Positions 57,361 to 64,000 of a DNA stretch of 64,000 nucleotides are shown here, piece after piece. The position numbers and the translations under genes are program-made. The notes under the pieces are model-generated. The model was not told where the DNA came from, did no database searches, and was given only the letters and a program-made list of their open reading frames with translations. Numbering within the stretch: the stretch's first letter is position 1; every line of letters begins with the position of its first letter. Source of the DNA: a virus; IMG/VR virus record IMGVR_UViG_3300010160_000025, positions 1 through 64,000 of that record; one strand, 5' to 3'.

Positions 57361-58203
57361 TTAACGGTCGAAACCGTGCAGTACAGTCACGTGCTTGGGA
57401 TCTACAGTACCTAGTGGAACTGGACCTTGGAATTGTAGGTAATAGCCTGTTGGATATGCGGCTCCTGCAAATGTTTGTCCCGTTGTTGCACTACTTAATC
57501 CAAGTATAGTAATAGCAGTGCCTGCTGATTCGTTAGCTACTGTTTGGCTAACTGTTATGTCACTAGCAGTTACATTGGTAATTGTATACGTACCGCTGTT
57601 ACTGTTACTGCCCGTTACTGTGATAGTTTGTCCGTTGCGGAAACCGCGATCAACCCAATTAACAGTTGCAGTATTTGAACTATGAATTTTGTTACTAGGC
57701 GGGCTATCTACACGAACAAAACTGATGACCGTATCAGTTACACGGCAGGGATTTTGTAAAATTACATAGTTAGTGGTATGTAACTGCATGACGTTTTCAA
57801 CAAATACTAATAGGTTAGCGCCTGACCATGTTGATTTATCGTCAACTAAATCTGTTGTTGGAGGTGCTGGGTTTAAAGGACCAAATATGTATTCTACGTC
57901 GTCACCGGTACCAAGATCCTGTTGTACAATCTGAGTAGATTCTTTATAACGAAGACTGCGCCATGCGGCACGGCCGCCGGCACCTTGATATACTTCTAAT
58001 TCGTTTGATGTAGTATTGTATCTTAATTGACCAAGACTTGTTGGGTTAATGCTGTCAACACCGCCAGGACGCTGACCAGTAGTTCCTTTTGGAACTCGAA
58101 CTGCATTAGAAGTACCCAGTGTAATTTCATTGCTGATCTGTACAGCAATACTATCGTCTTTTACATTACGAAAGTTAATTTGGCTTTTCTTTAAAAACTT
58201 CAT
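57361..58203 (-). CDS. Virion structural / fibre-base protein
   Basis: 280 residues from ATG 58203 (MKFLKKSQINF). The frame is open to 58257, but the ATG at 58203 overlaps the upstream stop (TAATG), as usual in this operon, and the extra N-terminal stretch is Cys-rich and unlike a virion protein. Landmarks: 'DSIAVQISNEITLGTSNAVR', 'GQRPGGVDSINPTSLGQLRY', 'TTSNELEVYQGAGGRAAWRS' and 'PTGYYLQFQGPVPLGTVDPK', ending 'HVTVLHGFDR'. The 'G.LRYNTTsnelEVYqg..W' motif is the fibre attachment type also seen in the glycine-rich and beta-helix fibres. Probable structural component; exact role unknown. Confidence 0.65.
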   Translation of the reverse strand: MKFLKKSQINFRNVKDDSIAVQISNEITLGTSNAVRVPKGTTGQRPGGVDSINPTSLGQLRYNTTSNELEVYQGAGGRAAWRSLRYKESTQIVQQDLGTGDDVEYIFGPLNPAPPTTDLVDDKSTWSGANLLVFVENVMQLHTTNYVILQNPCRVTDTVISFVRVDSPPSNKIHSSNTATVNWVDRGFRNGQTITVTGSNSNSGTYTITNVTASDITVSQTVANESAGTAITILGLSSATTGQTFAGAAYPTGYYLQFQGPVPLGTVDPKHVTVLHGFDR

Positions 58204-58520
58204 TAGCTTACTCTCATAGCACTTACTGTAGAGGCAACTGCATCGTCTGCAGAGCAAGTTGCATGTATTCTGTCGCCGCCGTTTAACACAAATTTTTCTG
58301 TGTCAAAGGTAAATGTTTCACTTGCTGGTAACTCTAACTGTTTAATAACTAAACTTGCATTACTTACAGCGCCACCACTTGGTACAGCATATACATTAAT
58401 AGTTACAGTTGATGCAGAATAGTTGCAAAACATCACACAGGTAATTGCATACTCTACGTCAGCAGGGCATAAAAATAAATTATTTCCGCCAGTACTTAGT
58501 GTTTGATTATTGATTGCCAT
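58203..58520 (-). CDS. Small beta-structured virion protein (type 3)
   Basis: 105 residues: 'LSTGGNNLFLCPADVEYAIT', 'MFCNYSASTVTINVYAVPSG', 'LVIKQLELPASETFTFDTEK' and 'FVLNGGDRIHATCSADDAVA'. The strand pattern matches the proteins at 30648 and 51200, although identity is low. The stop overlaps the next start in TAATG. A structural or decoration role next to fibres is inferred. Confidence 0.6.
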   Translation of the reverse strand: MAINNQTLSTGGNNLFLCPADVEYAITCVMFCNYSASTVTINVYAVPSGGAVSNASLVIKQLELPASETFTFDTEKFVLNGGDRIHATCSADDAVASTVSAMRVS

Positions 58521-58529
58521 TTTGTGTCC

Positions 58530-59585
58530 TTAAAATATCATACTGTAGGCTAATGCTTTTCTACGGCTGACTAATTCATCTCTTGTTGTTTCATTATTTA
58601 CAAAATATATACCAGTGCCGCCAAATGTTTCTGGCTTAGTGTAGAGCACAATGCTACCAGGTGACTGAGCAGGATCTTCTGCGGCTGTTGTAATTTTTAA
58701 ATCGTCATCAACTGTTACTGAGCCAGTACCTGCGGCTCTTAGTACTAGATCTAATCCTAGATCAGTTGTAGCTATGGTACCATTTGAGAAACTAAAATTC
58801 TGTGTGGTAAATGCGTCAATTTTAAATTCAGCATTTATTACACCGTTTATCAGCAATGAAGCTTTGCTTTCTGCTTCGCCGTTTTGTGTATCAAATACTT
58901 GAAAGCGTGTATTACTACGTGCAATAAAATTTGGAGGAGTTGTATTAAAGTATCCTGCAATAGCACCGTTGACCCACTTTACGTTTGGTATTGCTTCTTC
59001 ATAAGCTATTTGATTTTCTTCAACATACAGCTTATTATTAATTCTGTCTGCGTAATTGACTACGCCGTGTACTGCAATAATAGCAGTGCCTGTGCCTGTT
59101 TCGCCAGGATGTGGACTTGGACCAAGTAAATTTAAATTTTGATCTTTGTCGTTGGTAGTAATACTGTTAGTACGTATGCCTGTTAGTAGGGTATTCTTTG
59201 TTTTAAAAACAAAAGCGCCTTGTTTATTACTGTTGGTTTGATTGTCAAACCACCATAGGCTTTCACTGAACAACATCTGTCCAGCACTATAAACACCACG
59301 ACCTATTTCAATGCCAGCTTCACCAGTAGCGGATAAAATTCCGCTACCAGTGGGCTGTCCATTTTCGCCAAGTTGATTATTGACTACAATGATATTGTCA
59401 ACTATTGATACTGTGCTTGACTTTACTGTTGTGGTATTGCCGTAAACCGTTAGGTCACCTGTAACAATAACATTACCGGGACTTGCACCAACGTCTAAAG
59501 TAATAACGCCATTGCTGTCGTCTTGTCCGTTGTAACGAACTTTAACCTTATAGTCGGAATCGTTTACTTGTATAATTCTTGACAT
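58530..59585 (-). CDS. Virion structural / fibre-like protein, 351 residues
   Basis: 351 residues. 'MSRIIQVNDSDYKVKVRYNG' start, 'GNVIVTGDLTVYGNTTTVKS' and 'STVSIVDNIIVVNNQLGENG' (a beta-prism-like GDLTV.GNTTTV motif common in fibres and appendages of cyanophage-like T4 relatives), 'SGILSATGEAGIEIGRG', 'LWWFDNQTNSNKQGAFVFKT', 'LGLDLVLRAAGTGSVTVDDD', and an Arg/Lys-rich end 'RDELVSRRKALAYSMIF'. AAGGAT precedes the ATG, after a strong hairpin at 59598-59615. It probably belongs to the virion, perhaps as a head or tail appendage. Confidence 0.65.
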   Translation of the reverse strand: MSRIIQVNDSDYKVKVRYNGQDDSNGVITLDVGASPGNVIVTGDLTVYGNTTTVKSSTVSIVDNIIVVNNQLGENGQPTGSGILSATGEAGIEIGRGVYSAGQMLFSESLWWFDNQTNSNKQGAFVFKTKNTLLTGIRTNSITTNDKDQNLNLLGPSPHPGETGTGTAIIAVHGVVNYADRINNKLYVEENQIAYEEAIPNVKWVNGAIAGYFNTTPPNFIARSNTRFQVFDTQNGEAESKASLLINGVINAEFKIDAFTTQNFSFSNGTIATTDLGLDLVLRAAGTGSVTVDDDLKITTAAEDPAQSPGSIVLYTKPETFGGTGIYFVNNETTRDELVSRRKALAYSMIF

Positions 59586-59597
59586 GTTTTATCCTTG

Positions 59598-59615
59598 TAG
59601 GGGCCGAAGCCCCTA
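59598..59615 (-). terminator. Intergenic UUCG hairpin without U-run (attenuator or stabiliser)
   Basis: On the minus strand TAGGGGC-TTCG-GCCCCTA: seven base pairs closed by a very stable UUCG tetraloop, directly between the 432- and 351-residue genes. No T-run follows, so it more likely stabilises the upstream mRNA or attenuates than fully terminates. Confidence 0.55.
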
Positions 59616-59621
59616 TTACTA

Positions 59622-60920
59622 TTAAGCGTTTTCTATAGTTACTGTTGACTCATCAGTAGAACTGAAAGTCCATCTTGCTGACTCGCCGTTAGCAAACAAC
59701 CAAGTTTCTTCGTTGTTTACATTCTGAATCAATCTTGCTCTGTGTGCTGTTAGTTTAGTAACAAAGTAAGTATTACCATTGTAATCAGTAGCAGTAATAT
59801 ATGCTTGATTTTCAGCAGGTGTATCATCTGCAACTAGTTTGCAAACTGCAATACCGTTTGCTGTCTTAACTTTGTAACGACGAGCTGATACTTGACGAAT
59901 AATGTCGCCAACTGCAACACTAGCTTCAACATCAACTTTAGCGCGAATGATGATTGCATTTTCTTGATTAGTTGCTGAACCAACTAGACCGCTGTCAGTT
60001 GTTAATACCATAGTGCCAGTTGCACGAGTTTCGCTTAGTCCAGCGTCTGCGGCTGTAAATGTAACTGTTTCTGTACCACGATAGCCAGAACCTTTTTCAG
60101 TTACTTGAATAGTGTTGACACCGTAGTATACATTTAAAGTACAACCTGCGGCTGTGCTTGCTGATAAATCAGCGTGTGTTACCGAAGTTGTATTTGCACT
60201 ACCGGCAACAATTGGATAGACTCCAGCTACTAATACTGTAACTGTCTTAACACCCCATGAGAAGTTAACTGTCAATCCACGTCCGCCAACTTGATTAGGA
60301 TTTGTTTGACCCACTGTTCCTGTTGGAGGAGTTGTTCCTGTATAGCTACCTGCATTAGTTAAAGTTAAACTTGTAACTACACCACGGTCTGCTGGATATC
60401 CGCCAGTCTCGTCAATAGTTGCTACTGTTAACACAACACCGTTGTCAAAGTTTAATGCATCACCTACAGCATAACCGTTTGCTGTATTGCCATCATTCCC
60501 TGCTACAATAGTAAAACCAGAAACTTTTAATGCGCCAACTGTAAATTTTGCAGGAGTTGTTGGTGAGCCTGTTGTTACTGTTAAAATATCGCCAGTTAAG
60601 TAGTCAGCACCGTTTGGTGTTCCTGATTGAACTACTACACCATGAACTGCTTTTACAGTTACTACATCCGCGACTGCTTGCACACCACCTGGAATTGATG
60701 GTGCACCAATTGCTGTAATGTGTGGAATCTTATTTAAGTAAGCGCCGCTGCCGTATGATGTATCAGCTACTGATGCACCAAATGTAACTCCTGCTACACC
60801 TTCTCCGCCGATGCGATCATCAGCGTAGTTTTGATTGTTTGCGTTATTTCCTGTGATTTGATTACCACCAACACCTACGTTGCGGTTACCAAAATATTTT
60901 TTATTTAGAGGACGAGCCAT
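59622..60920 (-). CDS. Virion structural protein downstream of gp23 (MARPLNKKYFGNRN type)
   Basis: 432 residues. The start 'MARPLNKKYFGNRNVGVGG' and an Asn/Gly-rich stretch are familiar from marine T4-like phages near the capsid gene, where it is usually labelled structural or hypothetical. The middle contains repeated beta modules with 'ADYLTGDILTVTTGSPTTPA', 'TANGYAVGDALNFDNG' and 'VTEKGSGYRGTETVTFTAAD', a 'GY.vGD.l.v.gg' theme also present in the giant fibres. The C-terminus 'EETWLFANGESARWTFSSTD' is compact. AAGGAG precedes the ATG after a three-hairpin leader. Could be a capsid fibre or decoration; not certain. Confidence 0.65.
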   Translation of the reverse strand: MARPLNKKYFGNRNVGVGGNQITGNNANNQNYADDRIGGEGVAGVTFGASVADTSYGSGAYLNKIPHITAIGAPSIPGGVQAVADVVTVKAVHGVVVQSGTPNGADYLTGDILTVTTGSPTTPAKFTVGALKVSGFTIVAGNDGNTANGYAVGDALNFDNGVVLTVATIDETGGYPADRGVVTSLTLTNAGSYTGTTPPTGTVGQTNPNQVGGRGLTVNFSWGVKTVTVLVAGVYPIVAGSANTTSVTHADLSASTAAGCTLNVYYGVNTIQVTEKGSGYRGTETVTFTAADAGLSETRATGTMVLTTDSGLVGSATNQENAIIIRAKVDVEASVAVGDIIRQVSARRYKVKTANGIAVCKLVADDTPAENQAYITATDYNGNTYFVTKLTAHRARLIQNVNNEETWLFANGESARWTFSSTDESTVTIENA

Positions 60921-60942
60921 TTTGTTTTCTCCTTAAGAAATC

Positions 60943-60998
60943 ACGGCGTTCTAGGCCGTACGCGGTTGCTGTTCCGCATAAAACTTGCACCATGCAAG
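60943..60998 (-). promoter_or_regulatory. Three-hairpin 5' leader of the 432-residue virion gene
   Basis: In minus-strand order: CTTGCA-TGG-TGCAAG (60984-60998), GCGG-AACAGCAA-CCGC (60962-60977) and ACGGC-CTAGAAC-GCCGT (60943-60959), between the late box at 61009-61016 and the AAGGAG site. Compact tandem stems suggest a regulatory or stabilising leader. Not matched to a known riboswitch. Confidence 0.45.
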
Positions 60999-61008
60999 CC
61001 ATACAAAG

Positions 61009-61016
61009 TATTTATC
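61009..61016 (-). promoter_or_regulatory. T4-type late promoter box GATAAATA
   Basis: GATAAATA on the minus strand, touching the stop codon of the upstream oxygenase gene and 88 bases before the ATG at 60920. Confidence 0.5.
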
Positions 61017-61471
61017 TAGTTTACTAAGTTAAAGGCTAGGCTTATTCTGTTTTCACTAGATTTGTTGGCTAGTACTCTGTGCTCAGTACCGCTAGGGAAT
61101 ATTAACAACAAGCCTGTATAAGGAGTTATAGCTGATACTTGATTGTTTATTTTAAACTCTATATCTCCGCAGTTCTCGGATGTTTGTAAGTATAATACAC
61201 CTACAGTTGTTGCTGTTCCGTGACTATGCCATCTATGATGCCCACCTGTGGGATTAACATTAAACCAAAATTTATGTACTGGCTTAGATGCAGTCATTGC
61301 AGTGAGACAAGCTGTTACTGTAGATTCTGCCCAGTCTAATTCTTTAAAGTTTCCGTATTGTTTTGACTGCCAACCCGATATATTGCTTCTATTATCTGAA
61401 GGATATTTAGATTGCAGTTTATAGATTTGATCTATAATGTCAGGAACGGCTAACGTGTATTGCTGTATCAT
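61016..61471 (-). CDS. Short 2OG-Fe(II) oxygenase, 2OG-FeII_Oxy_5-like, next to the capsid gene
   Basis: 151 residues from ATG 61471 (MIQQYTL; a TTG one codon earlier is also in frame). 'FWFNVNPTGGHHRWHSHG' with H82-x-H84, 'VGVLYLQTSENCGDIEFKI', 'YTGLLLIFPSGTEHRVLAN' with H131, and R142 in 'ENRISLAFNLVN' make a complete PF13759-like set in a shorter frame than its relatives (193-216). It is separated from gp23 by the capsid terminator, and TTAAATAC at 61475-61482 may be its own promoter. Its position suggests the capsid or the neighbouring virion proteins as target, but this is inference. Confidence 0.82.
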   Translation of the reverse strand: MIQQYTLAVPDIIDQIYKLQSKYPSDNRSNISGWQSKQYGNFKELDWAESTVTACLTAMTASKPVHKFWFNVNPTGGHHRWHSHGTATTVGVLYLQTSENCGDIEFKINNQVSAITPYTGLLLIFPSGTEHRVLANKSSENRISLAFNLVN

Positions 61472-61488
61472 CAAGTATTTAAGTCAAG

Positions 61489-61512
61489 AAAAAGCCCACC
61501 GAAGTGGGCTTT
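61489..61512 (-). terminator. Rho-independent terminator after gp23
   Basis: Minus strand AAAGCCCAC-TTCG-GTGGGCTTT: nine base pairs with a UUCG loop, running into TTTTTCTT. It lies 23 bases after the gp23 stop and probably ends or trims the capsid transcript. Confidence 0.85.
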
Positions 61513-61534
61513 GACTTTATTACTAAGTCAGTGA

Positions 61535-62707
61535 TTAACTGAACTTTAGTTCACCGCTAGTTACTTGAACAGTACCTAGGTAGTCGGCAGCGTTACCTAA
61601 AGATGACGCTGTGTTTGTTAACTCTACATAACCATAACGTGTCATGAATGATACGACTGGTTCGAAAGTTGACGGATCTAAAACAACACCACTGCTCATC
61701 AATGGAATGTATGGGCAATAGAAAGCGGCTGCGTCAGATTCGCTAGAACCTTTGTAACCGATTAGAATGTCGTCTGTACCTGCATAGGTATTAACATAGA
61801 TCTTCATAGCACTATTCAATGTACCAACCATCTTTGTGTTAGTTGGAGCTTCGAATGTACCTTCTGTTGTACGAGCAAATGCGCTAGTAGTTGCAGACTG
61901 TAGAACAGTCAACATTGTTGGGCTAACAACTGCCCAGTTACCAGCACCACGACGTGTACGCTGAGCAATACGGTTAGCAACACGGTTGATTTGAACTGCC
62001 AAAGCGGCGTGTTCGTCACCAACGAATGTAGCTGTACCAGATACATTGCTCTGATCATACGTTTCGTAGTTTTGTGTACCAGCTAATGATGCTAGAGATG
62101 CTAGGATCTCTTGATCGATTTCAGCTGTGATTTCTTGTGCTAGTGCAGCCATGATTTCTGCTTCGATGTCAATGCCTTGTTGGGCTTGTGCATCTTGAGC
62201 AGCCTCGAATGTCCAACGAGCAGACAACTTACGAGTTTTGGCTTCAACTGTTTGCTTCAAGATTTGAATGCTTAGTTTGTTACCTGCTACGCCTTCTAGA
62301 GCGGCTGTTGAGGCAGCACGTCCTGAAGTAGCACCAGAGTAGCTTTCAGCAATCTTGAATGGTGATAGAGCTTCTTCACCAGCTACTGCACCAGATGTTC
62401 CTGCATTGTATGTATCGCTGTAGCGAACACGTAATGTATGGATTTGTCCAACTGGTCCAGTCATTGGTTGTACACCAACTAGTTCATTAGCAATGACTGT
62501 TGGCATTACACGTCTGATCACTGGAAGGATCACACGATTTAGGGTTGCAACGTTACCGGCAGAAGTGGCACCAGCTGTAGCAGATTCTGACAAGTACTTA
62601 CGAGTATTCTCTAAAGTAGTAGCCATTACGCTCTTTTTGGTTCCTTGAAGGCCTTCTAATAGTGCCTCTTTAGTTTCTTGCCAGCGGCTTTCTAGTAGTT
62701 CTGACAT
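61535..62707 (-). CDS. gp23: Major capsid protein gp23
   Basis: 390 residues. The T4 gp23 signature is clear: 'GNVATLNRVILPVIRRVMPT', 'VIANELVGVQPMTGPVGQI', 'IHTLRVRYSD', 'TRKLSARWTFEAAQDAQAQQ', 'GIDIEAEIMAALAQEITAEI', 'RTRRGAGNWAVVSPTMLTVL' and 'FYCPYIPLMSSGVVLDPSTF', ending 'QVTSGELKFS'. T4 gp23 is 521 residues; this is a short version without the large insertion loop, as in marine relatives. The N-terminal ~60 residues are probably removed by the gp21 protease. AAGGAG precedes the ATG, 10 bases after gp22. gp23 forms the hexamers of the head shell; in T4 its folding needs GroEL with gp31. Confidence 0.96.
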   Translation of the reverse strand: MSELLESRWQETKEALLEGLQGTKKSVMATTLENTRKYLSESATAGATSAGNVATLNRVILPVIRRVMPTVIANELVGVQPMTGPVGQIHTLRVRYSDTYNAGTSGAVAGEEALSPFKIAESYSGATSGRAASTAALEGVAGNKLSIQILKQTVEAKTRKLSARWTFEAAQDAQAQQGIDIEAEIMAALAQEITAEIDQEILASLASLAGTQNYETYDQSNVSGTATFVGDEHAALAVQINRVANRIAQRTRRGAGNWAVVSPTMLTVLQSATTSAFARTTEGTFEAPTNTKMVGTLNSAMKIYVNTYAGTDDILIGYKGSSESDAAAFYCPYIPLMSSGVVLDPSTFEPVVSFMTRYGYVELTNTASSLGNAADYLGTVQVTSGELKFS

Positions 62708-62717
62708 AAATTTCTCC

Positions 62718-63809
62718 TTATTTTAATCCAGCTAGGCGACGAATGTCTATTACTTCGCCCTGGCTTTTAGCACTACTAATGCTATGATTTTCTTTATTGC
62801 CTGTGATTTCTTTTGCCTCTACAAGAGCCTTCTTCTTCTCCGGTGTGCTACCGCTGAGTACAGCAGGTAGATATTTGTCAAAACTAGTTCTTAGCTTGGC
62901 AGTTTGCACACTTTCTAGTAACTCACTCATAATCTCTTTCTGATCCTTGTTCAAAGGATTTAGAAGCTCACTCATTACTTCTTTACGAGCCGCAGTAGCT
63001 TGAGCACGAGCAACTTGTTGCTGTGTACTTTCTACTAATGCTTGTTTTTCGGAAATAGCTTGTGTTGCTTCAGCGAGTTGTTTATCTTTTTCTGCAACTA
63101 CTTTCAATAGCTTGCTTGTCTCAGATTTCTCATTTAACAAACTGTGCTGGAATTCAGTAGCATATGCTTCAAAAATCTTACGTCCAAAGTCGTTCTTACG
63201 TGCTTGATCAATGTCTTCTTTAAGTTGTCCGATCTCTTTTGTAAGACCTTTTGTGACAACTGATTCAACAAGCTCAGCACTTTGTTTAACAAACTTGGTT
63301 TTTAATAAACCAAATTGTTCTTTAGCTTCTTTAATGAGACGTACCTTAGTCTCAGCTAAATCTTTCTTATCTTCATAGAAATCAGCGATTTCTTTAGCTA
63401 GAGCTTCTACAATGAAACCTTCCAACTTGGCAAAATTTTCAGCCATAACTTTTTGGTCACTATGTAATTCAGTGATTTCTTTAGCTAGACTATTAAGAAC
63501 AAATCCATTTAGTTTTGTTGAATGTTCACGGATTGCAACAGCATACTTGGCTTTCGCTTCTGCTAGCTGTGCGCGATCTTCTGTGAATTCTTGGATTTCA
63601 GCAGTTAAACGATCAGTAACCATCTTGTCGATAGCTTCGATCATTGTTTGCTTGTCATGTTCGTATTTTTGTGCGAATTCTTCGCGTAGTTGTTGTGTTG
63701 CTTGTTCACGGTTCTCTTGGATCTTTCTATCCCAAGCAGACGTGATGTCAGCTCTGATCTCTTCAGAAATCACATTGTTCTCGAATAATTGTTTAAGTGC
63801 GTCCAACAT
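62718..63809 (-). CDS. gp22: Prohead core scaffolding protein gp22
   Basis: 363 residues, mostly charged coiled coil rich in Glu, Lys, Ala and Gln (e.g. 'DRLTAEIQEFTEDRAQLAEA', 'SEKQALVESTQQQVARAQAT'), with the C-terminal scaffold region 'MSELLNPLNKDQKEIMSELL', 'AKLRTSFDKYLPAVLSG' and 'EAKEITGNKENHSISSAKS'. Length and position directly before gp23 fit the T4 core protein, which is degraded during head maturation. Internal repeats of 'LAKEITEL', 'LAKEIADF' and 'LTKEIGQL' spaced 35-65 residues give a periodic coiled coil. GGGAG lies before the ATG at 63809. Confidence 0.92.
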   Translation of the reverse strand: MLDALKQLFENNVISEEIRADITSAWDRKIQENREQATQQLREEFAQKYEHDKQTMIEAIDKMVTDRLTAEIQEFTEDRAQLAEAKAKYAVAIREHSTKLNGFVLNSLAKEITELHSDQKVMAENFAKLEGFIVEALAKEIADFYEDKKDLAETKVRLIKEAKEQFGLLKTKFVKQSAELVESVVTKGLTKEIGQLKEDIDQARKNDFGRKIFEAYATEFQHSLLNEKSETSKLLKVVAEKDKQLAEATQAISEKQALVESTQQQVARAQATAARKEVMSELLNPLNKDQKEIMSELLESVQTAKLRTSFDKYLPAVLSGSTPEKKKALVEAKEITGNKENHSISSAKSQGEVIDIRRLAGLK

Positions 63810-63825
63810 ATGTGATTCTCCCTTG

Positions 63826-64000
63826 TTATTGGAGTCCGCCTATTATTTTCAATAGACTTTCTTTCAGGTATTTCTGTGCCTTTGCGTCGCCTGATACTTC
63901 TTGTGCTGTTAAAAATGCCTTATAGCCTCCACGAGTATTCATGATATGCTCATAAATGGGCGTTGGATACGCACCTGGGGCTGATGGTTGAGCTACCACA
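63826..64000 (-). CDS. C-terminal end of an upstream gene, probably gp21 prohead protease by position
   Basis: An open minus-strand frame enters from the right edge and ends with TAA at 63826, giving 57 residues that include 'YPTPIYEHIMNTRGGYKAFL' and 'AQKYLKESLLKIIGGLQ'. It stops 17 bases before the gp22 ATG. In T4 the gene before 22 is 21 (prohead protease), so that is the positional guess. The fragment itself has no catalytic motif to confirm it and could belong to another core protein. Confidence 0.5.
   Translation of the reverse strand, partial: VVAQPSAPGAYPTPIYEHIMNTRGGYKAFLTAQEVSGDAKAQKYLKESLLKIIGGLQ

Noticed and set aside
58204-58257. N-terminal extension of the 280-residue virion protein (Cys-rich start)
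   Set aside because: It overlaps the preceding small gene, and the ATG at 58203 in TAATG overlap is the normal style of this operon.

Overview
The window looks like part of the genome of an uncultivated, T4-like contractile-tailed phage, most likely marine. Recognisable T4-type virion genes are gp14-like neck protein, gp15 tail terminator, gp22 scaffold and gp23 major capsid protein. TATAAATA-type late-promoter boxes precede many operons, genes are tightly packed with short overlaps, and very large glycine/threonine-rich fibre genes occupy more than half of the window. No integrase, transposon, CRISPR array, tRNA or rRNA was seen. The host cannot be told from the sequence; no photosynthesis genes are present in this piece.

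Layout. 1-4080 (-): 5' part of a long fibre-like gene that runs off the left edge. 4138-7058 (+): gp14-like and gp15. 7072-9989 (+): Nudix hydrolase, two HxD-type Fe(II)/2-oxoglutarate (2OG) oxygenases, one 2OG-FeII_Oxy_5-type oxygenase and an unknown protein. 10070-12038 (+): groES-groEL, closed by a bidirectional terminator. 12101-14615 (-): a Tfa-like tail assembly chaperone and three oxygenase-fold proteins, one with a degenerate active site. 14726-26087: a mosaic of short blocks on alternating strands with four flavin-dependent (tryptophan-type) halogenases, five more 2OG oxygenases, a SAM methyltransferase and two more members of the unknown family. 26084-60920 (-): a long virion and fibre operon, with three glycine-rich adhesin-like paralogues, a fibre with an S74 autochaperone, two giant fibres of 3454 and 3109 residues, two beta-helix fibres of 960 and 911 residues, and several small structural proteins. 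61016-64000 (-): another 2OG oxygenase, gp23, gp22 and the end of an upstream gene.

The outstanding feature is the modification-enzyme cluster. In 64 kb there are four complete halogenase-family genes, each keeping the FAD loop, the equivalent of the catalytic lysine and the EPLE catalytic glutamate. There are also twelve 2OG-oxygenase-fold proteins of at least four subtypes, a methyltransferase, a Nudix hydrolase and three paralogues of a protein family I do not recognise, two of which overlap halogenase genes in the same operon. One oxygenase lies directly downstream of the major capsid gene. Single phage halogenases are known (for example VirX1 of a cyanophage), but such a stacked set looks like a dedicated tailoring system. 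Its substrate (virion protein, small molecule, nucleotide or host component) cannot be read from the sequence.

A second theme is expansion of receptor-binding and fibre genes by duplication, with carbohydrate-binding-like repeats, beta-helices, propeller-like repeats, a LamG-like domain and polyglycine adhesins. A phage-encoded GroES/GroEL pair and a tail assembly chaperone may help fold these large proteins.
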